Source: Parus major (taxonomy: Eukaryota > Chordata > Aves > Passeriformes > Paridae). Taken from it: a stretch of DNA of 64,000 bases. The position numbers were made by a program, and so were the translations under genes. Where the stretch lies: assembly GCF_001522545.3 (NCBI RefSeq), contig NC_031795.1, forward strand, positions 6,440,172 to 6,504,171, read 5' to 3'. The notes beneath the pieces were generated by a model. That model was not told the origin of the DNA and searched no databases. It worked only from the letters and a program-made list of their open reading frames with translations. How positions within the stretch are numbered: position 1 is the stretch's first letter; every line of letters starts with the position of its first letter. Of this stretch, positions 1 through 11,500 are shown in pieces.

Positions 1-691
1 CAACAAAAGAATCTTTTGAATATTATTTACTGAGCTACACAGTGGCAGAATGAGGGCTGGGATGTTGACACAGACCAGCCAGGATCAGCCCCAGGATGGG
101 GTTATGGTCAGTATGGTAAATGGGAGGTGAGCTGACACAGCAGAACCAAGAGCAACTCCACTCAGAAAGGGAAAATTTGTTTTAATCTGGTGGCATTTTC
201 TTCACAAATAAGTTCAGATGTCACATTCCCAGCTTCATTTCACTGCGGCACAATTCATTGGTGCCATCTGTCTTAGTCCTTTTTAAATGGCAGCTTTTCT
301 TGAGTTGATTGTCAAGTGAATAGATTTTCTGCCACAAAGTTTTGAGGTCAATCAATCACTTATGTGTATTAATTACAAAGATCTTGAAGTGCAGTGGGTA
401 ATTTTTTTACTTCAATGAGCTACATATAGAGAGTTGCTTAAATTTATTTTTAAACAGCTTTTTTTTCACTGTCGGTCAAAACTCTGACAGATTCAAAAAA
501 AACCAAAAGGATTGGCAGCTCCTGAAAGCAAACTTTATGATTTCAGCAGACGGCACTGTTGGACTGCAGCAGTGATGGCACAGCAGGAGTCTGAGGGCAC
601 AGAAAGCCACATGGCTTCCTCCAGATAAGAAAAAAACCAGTTGTTTTGGCAATTAAAGGTTTTATAACCCTTTCTGCAAGGGAAGGAATAT

Positions 692-816
692 ATAGAATCC
701 TGGAATAGTTTGGGTGGGAAGGGTCCTTAAAGCTCATCTCACTCCAACCCCTGCCACTAGATCAGGTTTCTCCAAGCCCCCGCCAGCCTGACCTTGAACA
801 CTTCCAGGAATACTGT
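692..816 (-). repeat. CR1 LINE fragment (3' end)
   Basis: The plus strand reads as the reverse complement of a CR1 3' end. An AGAATCCTGGAATAGTTTGG start is followed by the GGTGGGAAGGGTCCTTAAAG block, the ACTAGATCAGG block and CTTGAACACTTCCAGG. The copy is old and 5'-truncated. Confidence 0.85.
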
Positions 817-1868
817 GGAAGAAATGAAGCCTTATCCAATCCCTGCCCAAATTCTGCCATTTCATACAGAAAATTAGTAGCATCCTGGATGACAGAATGC
901 TGCCCAAACTCCATGGGAAATAGCAATGTAATAATGTTGTCTCATGTTATATGGATTTGTAGTGCTGCTCTGCGCAGTTAAACCAATGTTTCTCACCCAG
1001 AGACACCTGCAGTTTTACAGTCAGAGCAAAGTTTCTTTATACACACAATATTTTTCTATACAGAGTTGCTGACATAAAATAGAAAATGCAGGAGATAAGG
1101 TAGACTGTGTATATATATCTACACATACATAAATTCTAGTTTGTGTATCAGTTTAACTTTATAAAGGGTTTGAGCATATAAAGGGACAACTTAAGCAGAG
1201 GTATGTCCCATGAATGTTGACATTTTCCTGGATTTCATGTAGCAAAATTCTGTCACTATTTCAGGCCACTTCAAATGCAGTTGGCTGGAGGAAATGAAGG
1301 TTTTTCTAAGAGCAGGGTTAAAAAGAAAATTCGGAAGAGTTACTGTTGTTTGGGACGGGACTGTCACACCCAATTAGCACCTGCCTGAGATAGGGGACTC
1401 CCATTAAAGCTGATTATTAAGACCTGACTGTGTTTATACTCCTCTGCTCCTAGTCAGACTCATCTCTGCTGCAGCTTCAGAGGCGTTTGGTGCAGCAGCA
1501 GCTCCCAGGAGCTGGATCTTAATGAAGGGCTCCCTAATAAAGGCTTTAATTGCCTGGTAAGAGGAAGGGCAATCCCCTCAGGTGGAACAGCTCTAAGATT
1601 AAAGGCTGCTCCCAGTCTTTCTCCCACTGCTTCTCCTTTTGACTTTTTTTAAAGTCTTTTAAGATTTTATTTCTGTATTTCTCTTCCCCCTTGGCAGTCA
1701 TGCAAAATAAATGGGAAGGAGAAACACCTCAATATCAAAAAGAAAAACTATCATCTTTAAAAACTTGAAAACTTTTTTTTTTCTTCCTAAATAATACAGG
1801 CAAGAAACCTCAGAATAACCCAGCAGGAAAAAAAATAGTCTTTAAGTGCCTTAGAAAACAGAGTGTCT

Positions 1869-2043
1869 GAAAGAAGTTGTTCCCAGAGCAGCTGTGGCTG
1901 CCCCTGGATCCCTGAAAATGCCCAAGGCCAGGCTGGACAGGGCTGGGAGAAGCCTGGGACAGTGGGAGGGGTCCCTGCCCACAGCAAGGGGGGGAAGGAG
2001 ATGAGTTTAGTGTATCTCACAGCCCAAACCATTCCAGGATTCT
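1869..2043 (+). repeat. CR1 LINE fragment (3' end)
   Basis: Sense-orientation CR1 tail. It carries the CAGCTGTGGCTGCCCCTGGA block, the AAGGCCAGGCTGGA block, GGGGTCCCTGCCCA, and finally CCCAAACCATTCCAGGATTCT at the 3' terminus. Confidence 0.85.
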
Positions 2044-3581
2044 AGGACAGCTCCCCAGATCCCATCCAGTGGACGATGAGCCTGGCCGTGCCTGTGCTGG
2101 GGTCCCCTCCTAGCAGTCCCCCTGCTTTGGTGATGGGATGTGCAAAAGCATTCCCTGTACAGAGAGGGAATGGTGCATTAGCTCCCTTTCTCTGTCAGGG
2201 ACTTTAATCAGTTGTCCCCAGAGATGCTAATTAATTTGTTCTGAGTGGAAATAAATGTCTCTAGACTTCCTTTGTCATTTTCAATCTCTCTTTAACTCCC
2301 ATCTGTTTCTTTCATGGTTTGAGAACTAAAAAAAAAAAAAGGGGAAAAGTGGAAAGGAGATGATTTGTTTTGAATTTTCATTATCGAATGCTGTTACTGT
2401 AGTGGGGCCCTGGAGATCCCACAGAAAGGCTGCACACACCTCTGCTGAAATCTAATCTTTTACTGTAAATGTTGCATAGAAGTCATTAATAAACTGCAGT
2501 TTCACTAGGTATTGCCAGATGCTAACTCAAGAACTCTGGGAGCAGCAGGAGGTCAGCAGCCAGCTGCAGTGCCAGGGAGGGGAACGTGTCACCCTGGGCC
2601 CCTCTCTCTGCAGCCCAGAGCATCCTGAGGATACAGGGACCCCCATCCCTGGCAAGCAAAGCCTTGGGGCTGGGCTCTGACTGCTGCCCTGCCCTATGTG
2701 AGGGCTTGGCACAATCATGTGCTAGAACACAGCCCAGACCATAGGGCAACAGCCCTAAGGCTGCACCTGAGCGACGTGGGGATGCCAAAATCTCTGCCTG
2801 AAGCAGAGCAAAGGTCCTGGGTCTGCCCAGGGGAAAAGCCTGAACAAAGTGCAGCAGAGTTTGTCCTTGGCAGTGTTTGCAGTGAATACAGCCTGTGCCC
2901 CACAGAGCCACCCTGGGCAGGTGCTGTGCTTCATCACCACGTGGCACTGCAGCATCACTCACTCCCTCTGGAATAGCTCCATGGCAGTGGGGTATCCCTC
3001 ACCACTCCCTCCCAGACTGGCTCTATGACAGCGGGACATCGCTCAACCCCCCACCTTAACACAGCAAAAGGCTCCCATTAACAGAATATAATGTGCACTG
3101 AAAATAATTGATGATCATCTTGCAGCCATTGATTCTCTGTCTCCTATAATTCTACTTTGCTGCTGATTTCCCCCACAGAGTAGGCAGCAAAGGCTGAGCC
3201 ATGGCCCTCTCCTGTACATCCACCCCTGTGCCACGCCATGCCAGGCCACAGGCAGAGCTCTCCAACATCGGGGCTGAATCAGGCTGCTCATTGCACAAGA
3301 ACGTTTGGTCTGTGCCAGGACACAAACGTGAACACAGCCCTGCTCGCAGGCAGCCCAAGGCAGAAGCAGAGAAAGAGGAAGGCTCCCCCACAGGCCAGGA
3401 GCTCCTCCTGCAGGTTCCTCCTCCTCCTCAGCTGCGAGCAGCATGGTTTGAGTGATGCTGGAGGAAGCATCTCTGCAGCCTTGGCTCATCTCAAAGCCTT
3501 TGTGGGAGTCTGGATGGGCACTGCACAGTTGTTGTCATCCCCATATACCCACCTGCAGCAGCAATGTGGGCAGCACTGATC

Positions 3582-4311
3582 ACCCTGCCATTTCTTGGAA
3601 GTGTTCAAGGCCAGGTTGATGTGGCTTGGAACAACCTGCTCTTGTGGAAGGTGTCGCTGCCCTTGTCATGGAGTGGAATGAGATGAGTTTGAAGGTCCCT
3701 TCCTGTTGATGGCTGGTTCTGGGGGTCTGTCTGACCCCCAGCTCTGCCACCAACTATCCCAGATAGGGGTCCTGGAAGGAACAGCTGCCCAGGGAGTCTC
3801 AGGCAGCTTCCAGCCAGGGGTAACCCTTAGGAGCAGTCTGAGGCTTCACAGGATCAGCTCTTTTAGAAGAGAGTGCAGCTCTGTGATCAGCTGAGATCAG
3901 CTCAGCTCTGCTCATGGGTTGCCCCAGTCAATGCATAGATGGGAGACCGTGTAGCATTCTGCAGAATCCTTAGTGGCAGTCTTCAGCAAAGGGGGCCAGT
4001 GACAAACTTCCACTGAACTGCACAAAAGATTTTTATAGGGATTTTTATAGGGAAGTGGAGAATTGGGAAAGGGACCAATGGTCTAAGACCAGGGTAAAAT
4101 GACTAATCGTTAACAGGGGCGATAACATGGGATCCCAAAGCAAGGGACAGGGGTCCGGGGGACAGGAAGGAAGGAGTCCACAGCTTAGTCACCATGACCA
4201 AGTAGTTTAGTCTTATCTTAGGGGACAGACCTCCAAGGAGGAAGCCTGTCAGAGAGTTGGTCTTCCTTCACACCTTCCAACCCAAACCATTCCATGACTC
4301 TATAATTCTCT
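3582..4311 (+). repeat. CR1 LINE 3' end, interrupted by a solo LTR
   Basis: The left part (3582-3703) carries the GTGTTCAAGGCCAGGTTGAT and GAAGGTCCCTTCC blocks. The right part (4274-4311) resumes with CCTTCCAACCCAAACCATTCC and a degenerate ATGACTCTATAATTC terminus. Removing 3704-4279 restores an uninterrupted CR1 3' end, which identifies the intervening 570 bp as a later insertion. Confidence 0.85.
3704..4273 (-). mobile_element. Solo LTR of an endogenous retrovirus, 6-bp target duplication
   Basis: The 570-bp element begins TGTTGATGG and ends TTCCTTCACA, so it has the TGT...ACA termini of a retroviral LTR. It is flanked by perfect CCTTCC copies at 3698-3703 and 4274-4279, and its excision repairs a CR1 element. 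Read on the minus strand it has two tandem TATAAAAA motifs (complement of 4042-4049 and 4030-4037) in the middle, as expected for a U3/R boundary, so the LTR is probably oriented on minus. A 6-bp duplication is typical of class II (ERVK-like) integrases; that class assignment is an inference. No second LTR or gag/pol remnant adjoins it, so it is a solo LTR left by LTR-LTR recombination. I see no canonical AATAAA in it. Confidence 0.85.
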
Positions 4312-7004
4312 CTGCCCCTTCCCAGCCAGGGCAGACAGCCACAGCCAGAGACAGTGCTGGCCACGGGACAGACAGACTTTTCCCAGCAGCTGCCCACCCT
4401 GCCCAGCCCCAGCAGCACCTTGGCAGCGGCTGGGAACAGCAGCATTTGTTTGCAGAGCAGCAGCCCAGAGTGCTTGGACAGAGCTGCACACTCAGCATAA
4501 CCCAAATCTCCCCAAAAGAACTGAATAAAGTCCCTGGGCAGAGCAGGAGCAGGCAGGGACCCAGATCCCCTCCTCATGCTTGTCACATGAATGAGCTCTG
4601 CAGCCAGGCTCCCCGCTCCCCAGGAAGGGGATTGTGCTGTGTTGTGGGGAGGATTAGGCTGTTTCAGGAGGCTGGGAATGTCTGTGAGTCAAGGGCTGTG
4701 AAGCTGCCTGGCTTCTCACAGTACCACAGGCACCATAGCCCCACACACCAGGGAAAACAGGCTCAAGGCAGCCGTAGGGTTGGGGTGCATTTGGGAACCC
4801 CCAAGGAGGTGATGGAGGATGGCCCAACAGCACAGCAGAGGCAGCAGCAGCTTCCCAGCCTGTAACCACTGTAGCCAGAGGGCTCACCAGTGAACTGCCC
4901 CAAATTCCCTAACAGGGAAGGAAGGAAAGGAAGGACAGCTGGGGTCTGCCTGCCTCATCCCAGCTCCCACCATTAACCGGCCTGGCTGCCACCAGCAGTC
5001 AGCAGCTGGCAACAGGTCCCAGCCAGCAGCTGGAGCACCCCATGCTCCTCTGGGAGTCCCCAAACCCACACAGCTATTGCTGAGCATTTCTGGCTGGCAA
5101 CCTCAGATGTTTGGGAAAACAAACTGCAGGGGAATTAGCTCCCAAGTATTTCCTCAATTCTGCACGCTATGATGAGAATTTTGTTTTGTGATCCCTGGAG
5201 GAAGGAAGGCGACGTGGCCGGGTGCATAGAGGAAACCCTGCGGAAGAATGAGGAGAATCTGGCCAGCAATACTCCCACTGCTCACAGCTCCTGGCCTGGG
5301 GAGCAGGGAAGCACACAAGTCCCCATGGATGTACTGTACTTTGCAAAGGGATCACCACAGCAGATCCCCATCTCCTCCAGTTAGGCAGTGCCATGGGTTC
5401 AGCCTGCACAGCATCCCTGGAACACAAGGGCTGGTTTGAGCATCCACTGCCCACTCACCCACCATCACAGGTAAAGCAAGAGCTCCCATCTGCTTTTTGG
5501 AGCACTGTGCCTAGTTTTAACTCCTATTTTACAGATATGTAACAGTGAGAGAGGCTTTGGGAGCCCAGGTCCTGTACTTCCCATCACTGCATATGACTTT
5601 GCTTACAGAAAGAATGTGACTGAATACAGCCCTGCTGCTCCTGAGAGCCAAGACAGAACGGGCACAGGGACGGCCCCCGCCTGGTAGGAGAGGCTGGCCC
5701 AGGACAGCCTGTGCCCTGGAGGGGTGCCACACCTGCCATAGCAAGGACTGTGCTCTACTCCAACCAGGGCACTTAATAGCTTATAGCCTAATACTGGGCA
5801 AGAGTAAGTTTTCGCCTCCCAATCCAACAGACACCTTCCTATTTCCACAGCATTGGACCATAGGAACAAATTCCACAGGGGACCCTGGAGCAAGGACAGG
5901 GCTGACATCCAGCTCCATACATGGCATGGAGGTCACTGGTAGAGAACAACCAAGATTTATTACTGAAGTGCTCCCAGCCAGCCACATCCAAGCAGCAGGA
6001 ACTTATTTAAACAAGCTAGAGCTTCCTGCCCTAGCTGTGTGAGCCTCTCCCAGTGGCACTGGCTACAGGAACACCCATGTCAGCTGTGGGCACAGCCCAG
6101 ACAGGACCCCCAATGCCCATAAGAGGTGGGGATCAGTAGAGAAGGGCTGAGCACATCCTGGATTGCAGAGGACAAATGACCTTCTCTACAGGTATCGCCA
6201 ATGCTTGGTATGGCAGAAGAGCCCAGACCCTCCTGCAGCACTGTCTGAGTCCCACCAGAGACCACCCCACACACAGAGGGAACCTTGTCTGTATCTACAA
6301 AAATTTGGATAATGGGCAGTTTCCCAGGGGTTGGTAATTTTGACATGAGCCCATTCCTGTGGCCCACCAGACACCCCAGCTATGAAAATACAATTACCTG
6401 GCTTTACAATATCACAGCTCAGTAACCATACAACATCCTCTTTTACAAAATACTCCCCTGGCTTTATAATCTACAGCATTAAAAAAACTCCAACAATCCA
6501 GGCTGTTTTATGAGATATTTAGACCAAAAAAAGGCAAAAGGGGCCTTGCAGATGAGAGAGCAAGGAGCACAGTTGCAATGCGGGGCCTGAACCTGCCAGG
6601 GATCCCAGGGACCCCAGAACAACCCCCTCAAGGCCACCTTCATTTAACCTCTCATTTAGTTTTAGCCCCATACAGGTGTGGTTCCATTCAGCTCAGAAGG
6701 AAACAGACAGCAAGAGTATCTGTGCAGGAGTTCTCAAGGGTTTTTACAGGTTTTCAAAACCAGAGTACATGAGGACACTATGCTGTAGCCACCCCAACTG
6801 CTAACCAAAGCTCCTCTTCCAGCTGCAAAGGGGCATCTCACCCTCTCAGTGTGTGTCCAGCTTCCACAGGATGCTGGGAGCAGCAAGTGGAGAGCCAAGC
6901 CCTGCCACAGCCCCCCTCACCCTCTCCCCAAAACTGACCCTAAATCTATGTGATCTGGCACATAGAAATCACACTTCTAAGAAAGAAGTTCAACATTTGA
7001 TGGG

Positions 7005-8248
7005 TAAATTGTAAAAAAACAAGTTTATTTGAAAAAACTCAGCCTCTTAACATGAATTCTGATCAACATTTACTAGAACTTGAGAGCCATTAACCTGCTC
7101 CACATACGTGAGATATTTTCCAACACTAAAAAATAAAAAATAAATACGTACAAATTCTTTCCTCCCCCTTACGTGTCCTAGATGTGAGAGGTTCAGCATC
7201 CACTGCCTTAAGATCTCAGTTGAACAGAAGCAAGTAAAAGAGGTTTCTCTAACAGATAAAAGAGCAAAAGCAGATAAAGTCTCAGGGATGTACCATGTCC
7301 ACCCACCTCACCACTCTGCCCAAGGTCAGGCACCCAAAACACTTGGCTGGAAGGGACGCTCTGGTGGAAATCCACCCCACGAGCAGGATGGGGCAGCACA
7401 GCCGACAGCAGCATGAATGCCAGCACCACAACCTGAACCCATTTCACATCACACTGCACTGGGCTGAGAAGAGGCACTATTGAGGCAGAGTGGGGAGGCA
7501 GGGGGAACCCCAACACTCCCCAAGGAAGGCTTGGGCAAGCAGGGCTGCCACAGCCCTGGAGTGGGTGATGCTGCCCGACAGGAACTGCAGCTATCTTTCT
7601 TCAACCTGAATATCCCATGAGAAAACAGCTACAAAAACAGGGATTTTAAAGAACTACAGTAGCTAAAGTGTTTTCAAAACATACCTAAAAGACCACCTAA
7701 AGAGCCAGGAGGCACTGAGCACGGGGGTTGAGGAGCACCTTGCCCCATGCCCGCATCTCCCCCGCAGAGGGCCTGCAGTAAGAAGCGTGTGAAGCAGTAT
7801 TCATTCAGGGCCGGCCCTGAAGCCCAACATGCTTCAACAAATCCAGTATCCTGCTTTTATGGCTTTTTAACAACAAAACTCCCCAAAACACACACATAAC
7901 CCCCCCACCCCCCAACCCCAAGCAGAATACAGAGCTGAAGCACAGTTTAGTTAAGGCTCCTTCAGATTCAGCTAGATATGGAGACTGTAAGGCACATATT
8001 AGTACATTCATGTTACTGTTAAAAAGCCAGACTATAAAAGCCCCCTGCCCCTGGACACATGAGGATACTGCATATGTAGTCCTGTTACCTTTGTTTAACA
8101 CAGATGGAAAGACAATTCAGAGCCTGTTTAAAAATGAACACCTGGTTTAAACACTTCTCACGGCCACCCAGCGCCAGCAGAGCTCTGCCCCGGCCGCCGC
8201 ACCAGGGCAGCAGCGCTTCCCCGACACTCCGGGATTAAGACCAGTCCC
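7005..8248 (-). other. SLC16A1: SLC16A1 3' untranslated region
   Basis: This stretch runs from the stop codon at 8249-8251 to the first AATAAA on the minus strand, about 1.24 kb. Two features stand out. The first is a G-rich run (complement of 7900-7919: runs of four, six and seven Gs), followed by a GU-rich tract. The second is an AU-rich tract (complement of 7125-7146, TATTTATTTTTTATTTTTTAG-like) about 100 bases before the poly(A) signal. Both could affect mRNA stability or translation. The exact 3' end is inferred. Confidence 0.7.
7024..7029 (-). terminator. SLC16A1: SLC16A1 polyadenylation signal AATAAA
   Basis: The complement of TTTATT reads AATAAA. It is followed on the minus strand by a U-rich run and then a GUGUG-containing stretch around 6970-6985, which fits a downstream element. 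Cleavage is expected near 7000-7010. It is the first canonical signal I see downstream of the stop codon. Confidence 0.65.
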
Positions 8249-8526
8249 TCACATGCGGCTCTCCTCCTCTTTGACACCATCCTCCACATTCTTCTGAGGT
8301 GAGGGGGCCACATCATTGTTTGCCTCTTTCTGCTTCTCAGCCTCGTCAATGTTGGTCTCTTCCTCCTTCCCTTCATTCTTTGCTTTCTCCTCCGCCTTCT
8401 GCTCCTTTGCCACCAGGCGATAGTTGATGCCCATCCCAATGAAGAGGTAGATCCCGGCGATGATCAGGACAACCCCGCAGGCCCAGTACGTGTACTTGTA
8501 GTCACCATACATGTCATTGAGCTTCC
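8249..8526 (-). CDS. SLC16A1: SLC16A1 exon 5 (last coding exon)
   Basis: The acceptor is CTTGTCTCTTAG (AG at 8528-8527). It encodes [17 protein letters not shown], then TM12 and the charged cytoplasmic tail, residues 409-500. The stop codon occupies 8251-8249. Confidence 0.97.
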
Positions 8527-11500
8527 CTAAGAGACAAGAGAGGGGACAGTTTAGCAAGATGCCCCCAGAGCAGCTTCAGGTCATGGAGATGTTCCCAAGA
8601 GCAGCCCAAGCCCATCACTCCCACATTCAGGCAAGGACCTGTCCCACATTCCTTTATTCCCTGCTCTGTCACCCTGTGCTAGGGGTTCATATCCCACTTC
8701 CTTGGCCATTCCTCAGATGCTGGGATGGTCTCCTGACCACTGCCCCAGTGCCAAGGGCTGCCCATGGCTCAAGGGAACCCACCACCACTCACAAGTCCAG
8801 GCAGGACAGCCAAAGAATCATAGAATCATTAAGACTGGGAAAGACCTTTAAGATCATTAAGTCAATCAATCACCAACCCAGCACCACCCCATTAAAACCA
8901 TGTCTTCAAGTGAGTTCTCCAGGCACAGCACACCCTACCTAGCATAGGGGGTCCCAGAAGCACAGGGCAACACTCCACGATGGTCACCAGACCAACAGCA
9001 CTGGAGAACCGCTGAGCTCCCACCAGGTCCATCAGGGTCTCAAACAGGATCGAGCTCAGCCAGCCAAAGGCAAAGCCAAAGAAGCCAGCATAAATGCAGA
9101 AGCCAGCATAGGTGGTGGACATGGGGACCAAGAGGTGGCAAACCCCATTGTAAATAATAGAGACGGCAAAGAAATACTGGATGCGTGGTCTGACCCACTT
9201 GGTGTTTGCCACCAGTCCCATGGAAGGTCTGGCCACCATGTCCACAAAGGCCAGTATGGAGAGCAGAAAGGCTGCAGAGTCACTAGGAATCTTCTTGCTC
9301 TTTGCATAATTGCTGAGGAAGACCAAGGGAGCAAATAACCCAAAGAACATGATTACGTTGCCTGACAGATAGAGCAAGAAGCCCCTGTGTGTGAACAGAG
9401 ACAGGTCCAAGAATTTGTTGATTGTCTGGAAGAATGAGCTCTTCTCTTTCTTGGCCTTTCCATCAATGAGGTCCGTGCTGGTGTCACCATCATCCTTTTT
9501 CCCTGCCTTCCCAGCCTCCTGCTGCACTTCCTTATTGGCCTCTTTCTTCAGCTGATCTGGCTTGGGACCTATGGGCCGCATCAGGGATCCAGCCACGCAG
9601 CAGTTCAGGAGGAGGCCACCCAGGATGAGGAAGCTGCCACGCCAGCCAAATATGCCAAAGAAGAGCTGGTTGACGGGTGCCAGGGTAGAAAGGAAGACAG
9701 GGCTGCCCGCCATCGCCAGCCCATTGGCCAGTGGACGCTTCTTGAAGAAGTACTTGCCAATCATGGTTAAGGCAGGGTTCAGGTTGAAGGCAAGTCCAAG
9801 ACCTGCAGGAGAGAGATAAGGGGCTCAGGGCTTGGACACCCCCAGCAGCACCCGCAGAAGGGCTAGTGGGACAAGCAGGGTTTCAGTTCTGGGGAGGGGG
9901 GTGGTCCCAGCTCCATTTCCAACTTGGAATCATTTAGGTTGGAAAAGCACTCTAAGATCATGGAGTCCAACCACTGCCCCAGCACTGCCAGGTCCACCAT
10001 TAACCCACATCCCTAAGTGTGACATCCACATGCTTTTTGAACACTTCGAGGGATGGCGATTCCACCAGTGGCCCATACAGTGCATTCCAACACCTGACCC
10101 ACCCACCTCCCAGCTGCATGACTGGAAGTCAGCCCCTGCTGCCAGCTGAAGAAGAGGCACCCAGGCAGTGACAGGAAACAGAATTTATGCAAATTCAGAC
10201 ATCAACTAATAATTACTGGGTTGAAGCTGCTCCTTTCACTGCCCCACTAGGGCAGAGCTATCGCTTACCCCCTATGACCCCAACACAGAAGTAGAGCTCC
10301 TCCACCGTGTTGCAGAAGGAGGCTGCGATCAGCCCACAGCCGGACAGGCAGCCGCCTGCGATCATGATGGGCCGGCTGCCATACTTGTTCACCAGGATGC
10401 TGCTGATGGGACCTGAGCAAAGAAAGGAGATGCATCCAGAGAGAAGTTACCTTAGCATGAGATACCGAACACACACAGGCAAGCACACTGCAGCTTTACT
10501 GCCAGAGGATTCCAGCTTTCACAGTGTTGCTTCTCCCAGTGAGGGAACTGGGGTAAGGGGAAAGGGCAGGAGGTTCAGAGGCAGCTGGAGATAAGAGAAC
10601 CACAAAATGGTTTGGGGCTGGAAGAGACCTTAAAGATCACCTTGTTCCAACTCCCTGCCATGGGCAGGGACACTACACTAGAACAAGTTGCTGCAAGTCC
10701 CATCCAGCCCAGTCTTGAACATTTCCAGGGATGGGGTAGACACAGCTTCTCTAGGCTTCTCTGTGCCAGGGTCTCATCATCCTCAGGGAAAAACTTCTTC
10801 CTAAATATGTAATCTAAACCAACCATAGACAGAGAACTGTTGAAGCACACAAAGCTTTGACTTCTTTGAACAAGTTTACTTCTGTGGGCTGAGATGGGAG
10901 CTGCTTGGCCACCAGCTGCTCCCAGACACAGGGCTTTGGGACAGGCTGAAGCCACCTGCCTCATGCTGTGCTGTGGGCTCTACCCTACTTATGGCAACCC
11001 GCCCACCACGAGCTGGGGTCTCAGCTGCAAAGCAACTGCACATCACCTGCCAGAAGTTTCTGATCACAGAAAAAGCTGTGAGGAAACACCTTCTCTGGGC
11101 ACAGGTGAAGCTCCCTAGAGCTTGGGGAGACGCAGCACTGCCCCAGGAGAAGGGGTGCCTCTGTTTCCACTGCTACCCCTAAGGCAGACAGGGCCCAATT
11201 GCCCTTTCAAGTGCTTCACTATCAGGAGCTTTAATCCAAAGCAAACAGTGATTAGAGACTGCCAAGCATGCTCTACAGACACTAAAATGTATTTAAATAC
11301 ACTGAATGAACATCCATTGAATATTAACAGACCTTGCTTTGCCATTAACAGACAGGGACGTTGTCAACATGTTATTCATGGGCCCTCGGATGGTACTTGA
11401 CCTTTTTGCCCACTTTAAACAAAGCCTGGAGCAGGTTACAGAAGCCTTGGCACTGCAGAGGCTGTCCCCAGCCCCATGACATTCTGCTCTCTGCTACCAG

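Larger units (their letters stand above)
1..7000. other. Intergenic region beyond the SLC16A1 3' end
   Basis: No coding exon could be recognised in this stretch. Open frames of up to about 200 codons occur (for example at 4257-4865 plus and 2522-2962 minus). They show no domain, no splice-consistent neighbours and no compositional periodicity that I can see. The stretch holds three CR1 fragments and one solo LTR, which are listed separately, plus short A- or T-runs near 1772-1783 and 2329-2340. In mammals the next gene on this side of SLC16A1 is TAFA3 (FAM19A3), but none of its cysteine-rich coding sequence is seen here. Confidence 0.6.

Noticed and set aside
4257..4865. 202-codon plus-strand open frame
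   Set aside because: It starts in LTR/CR1 sequence, is Gln/Pro/Ser-rich, and has no recognisable domain or splice context.
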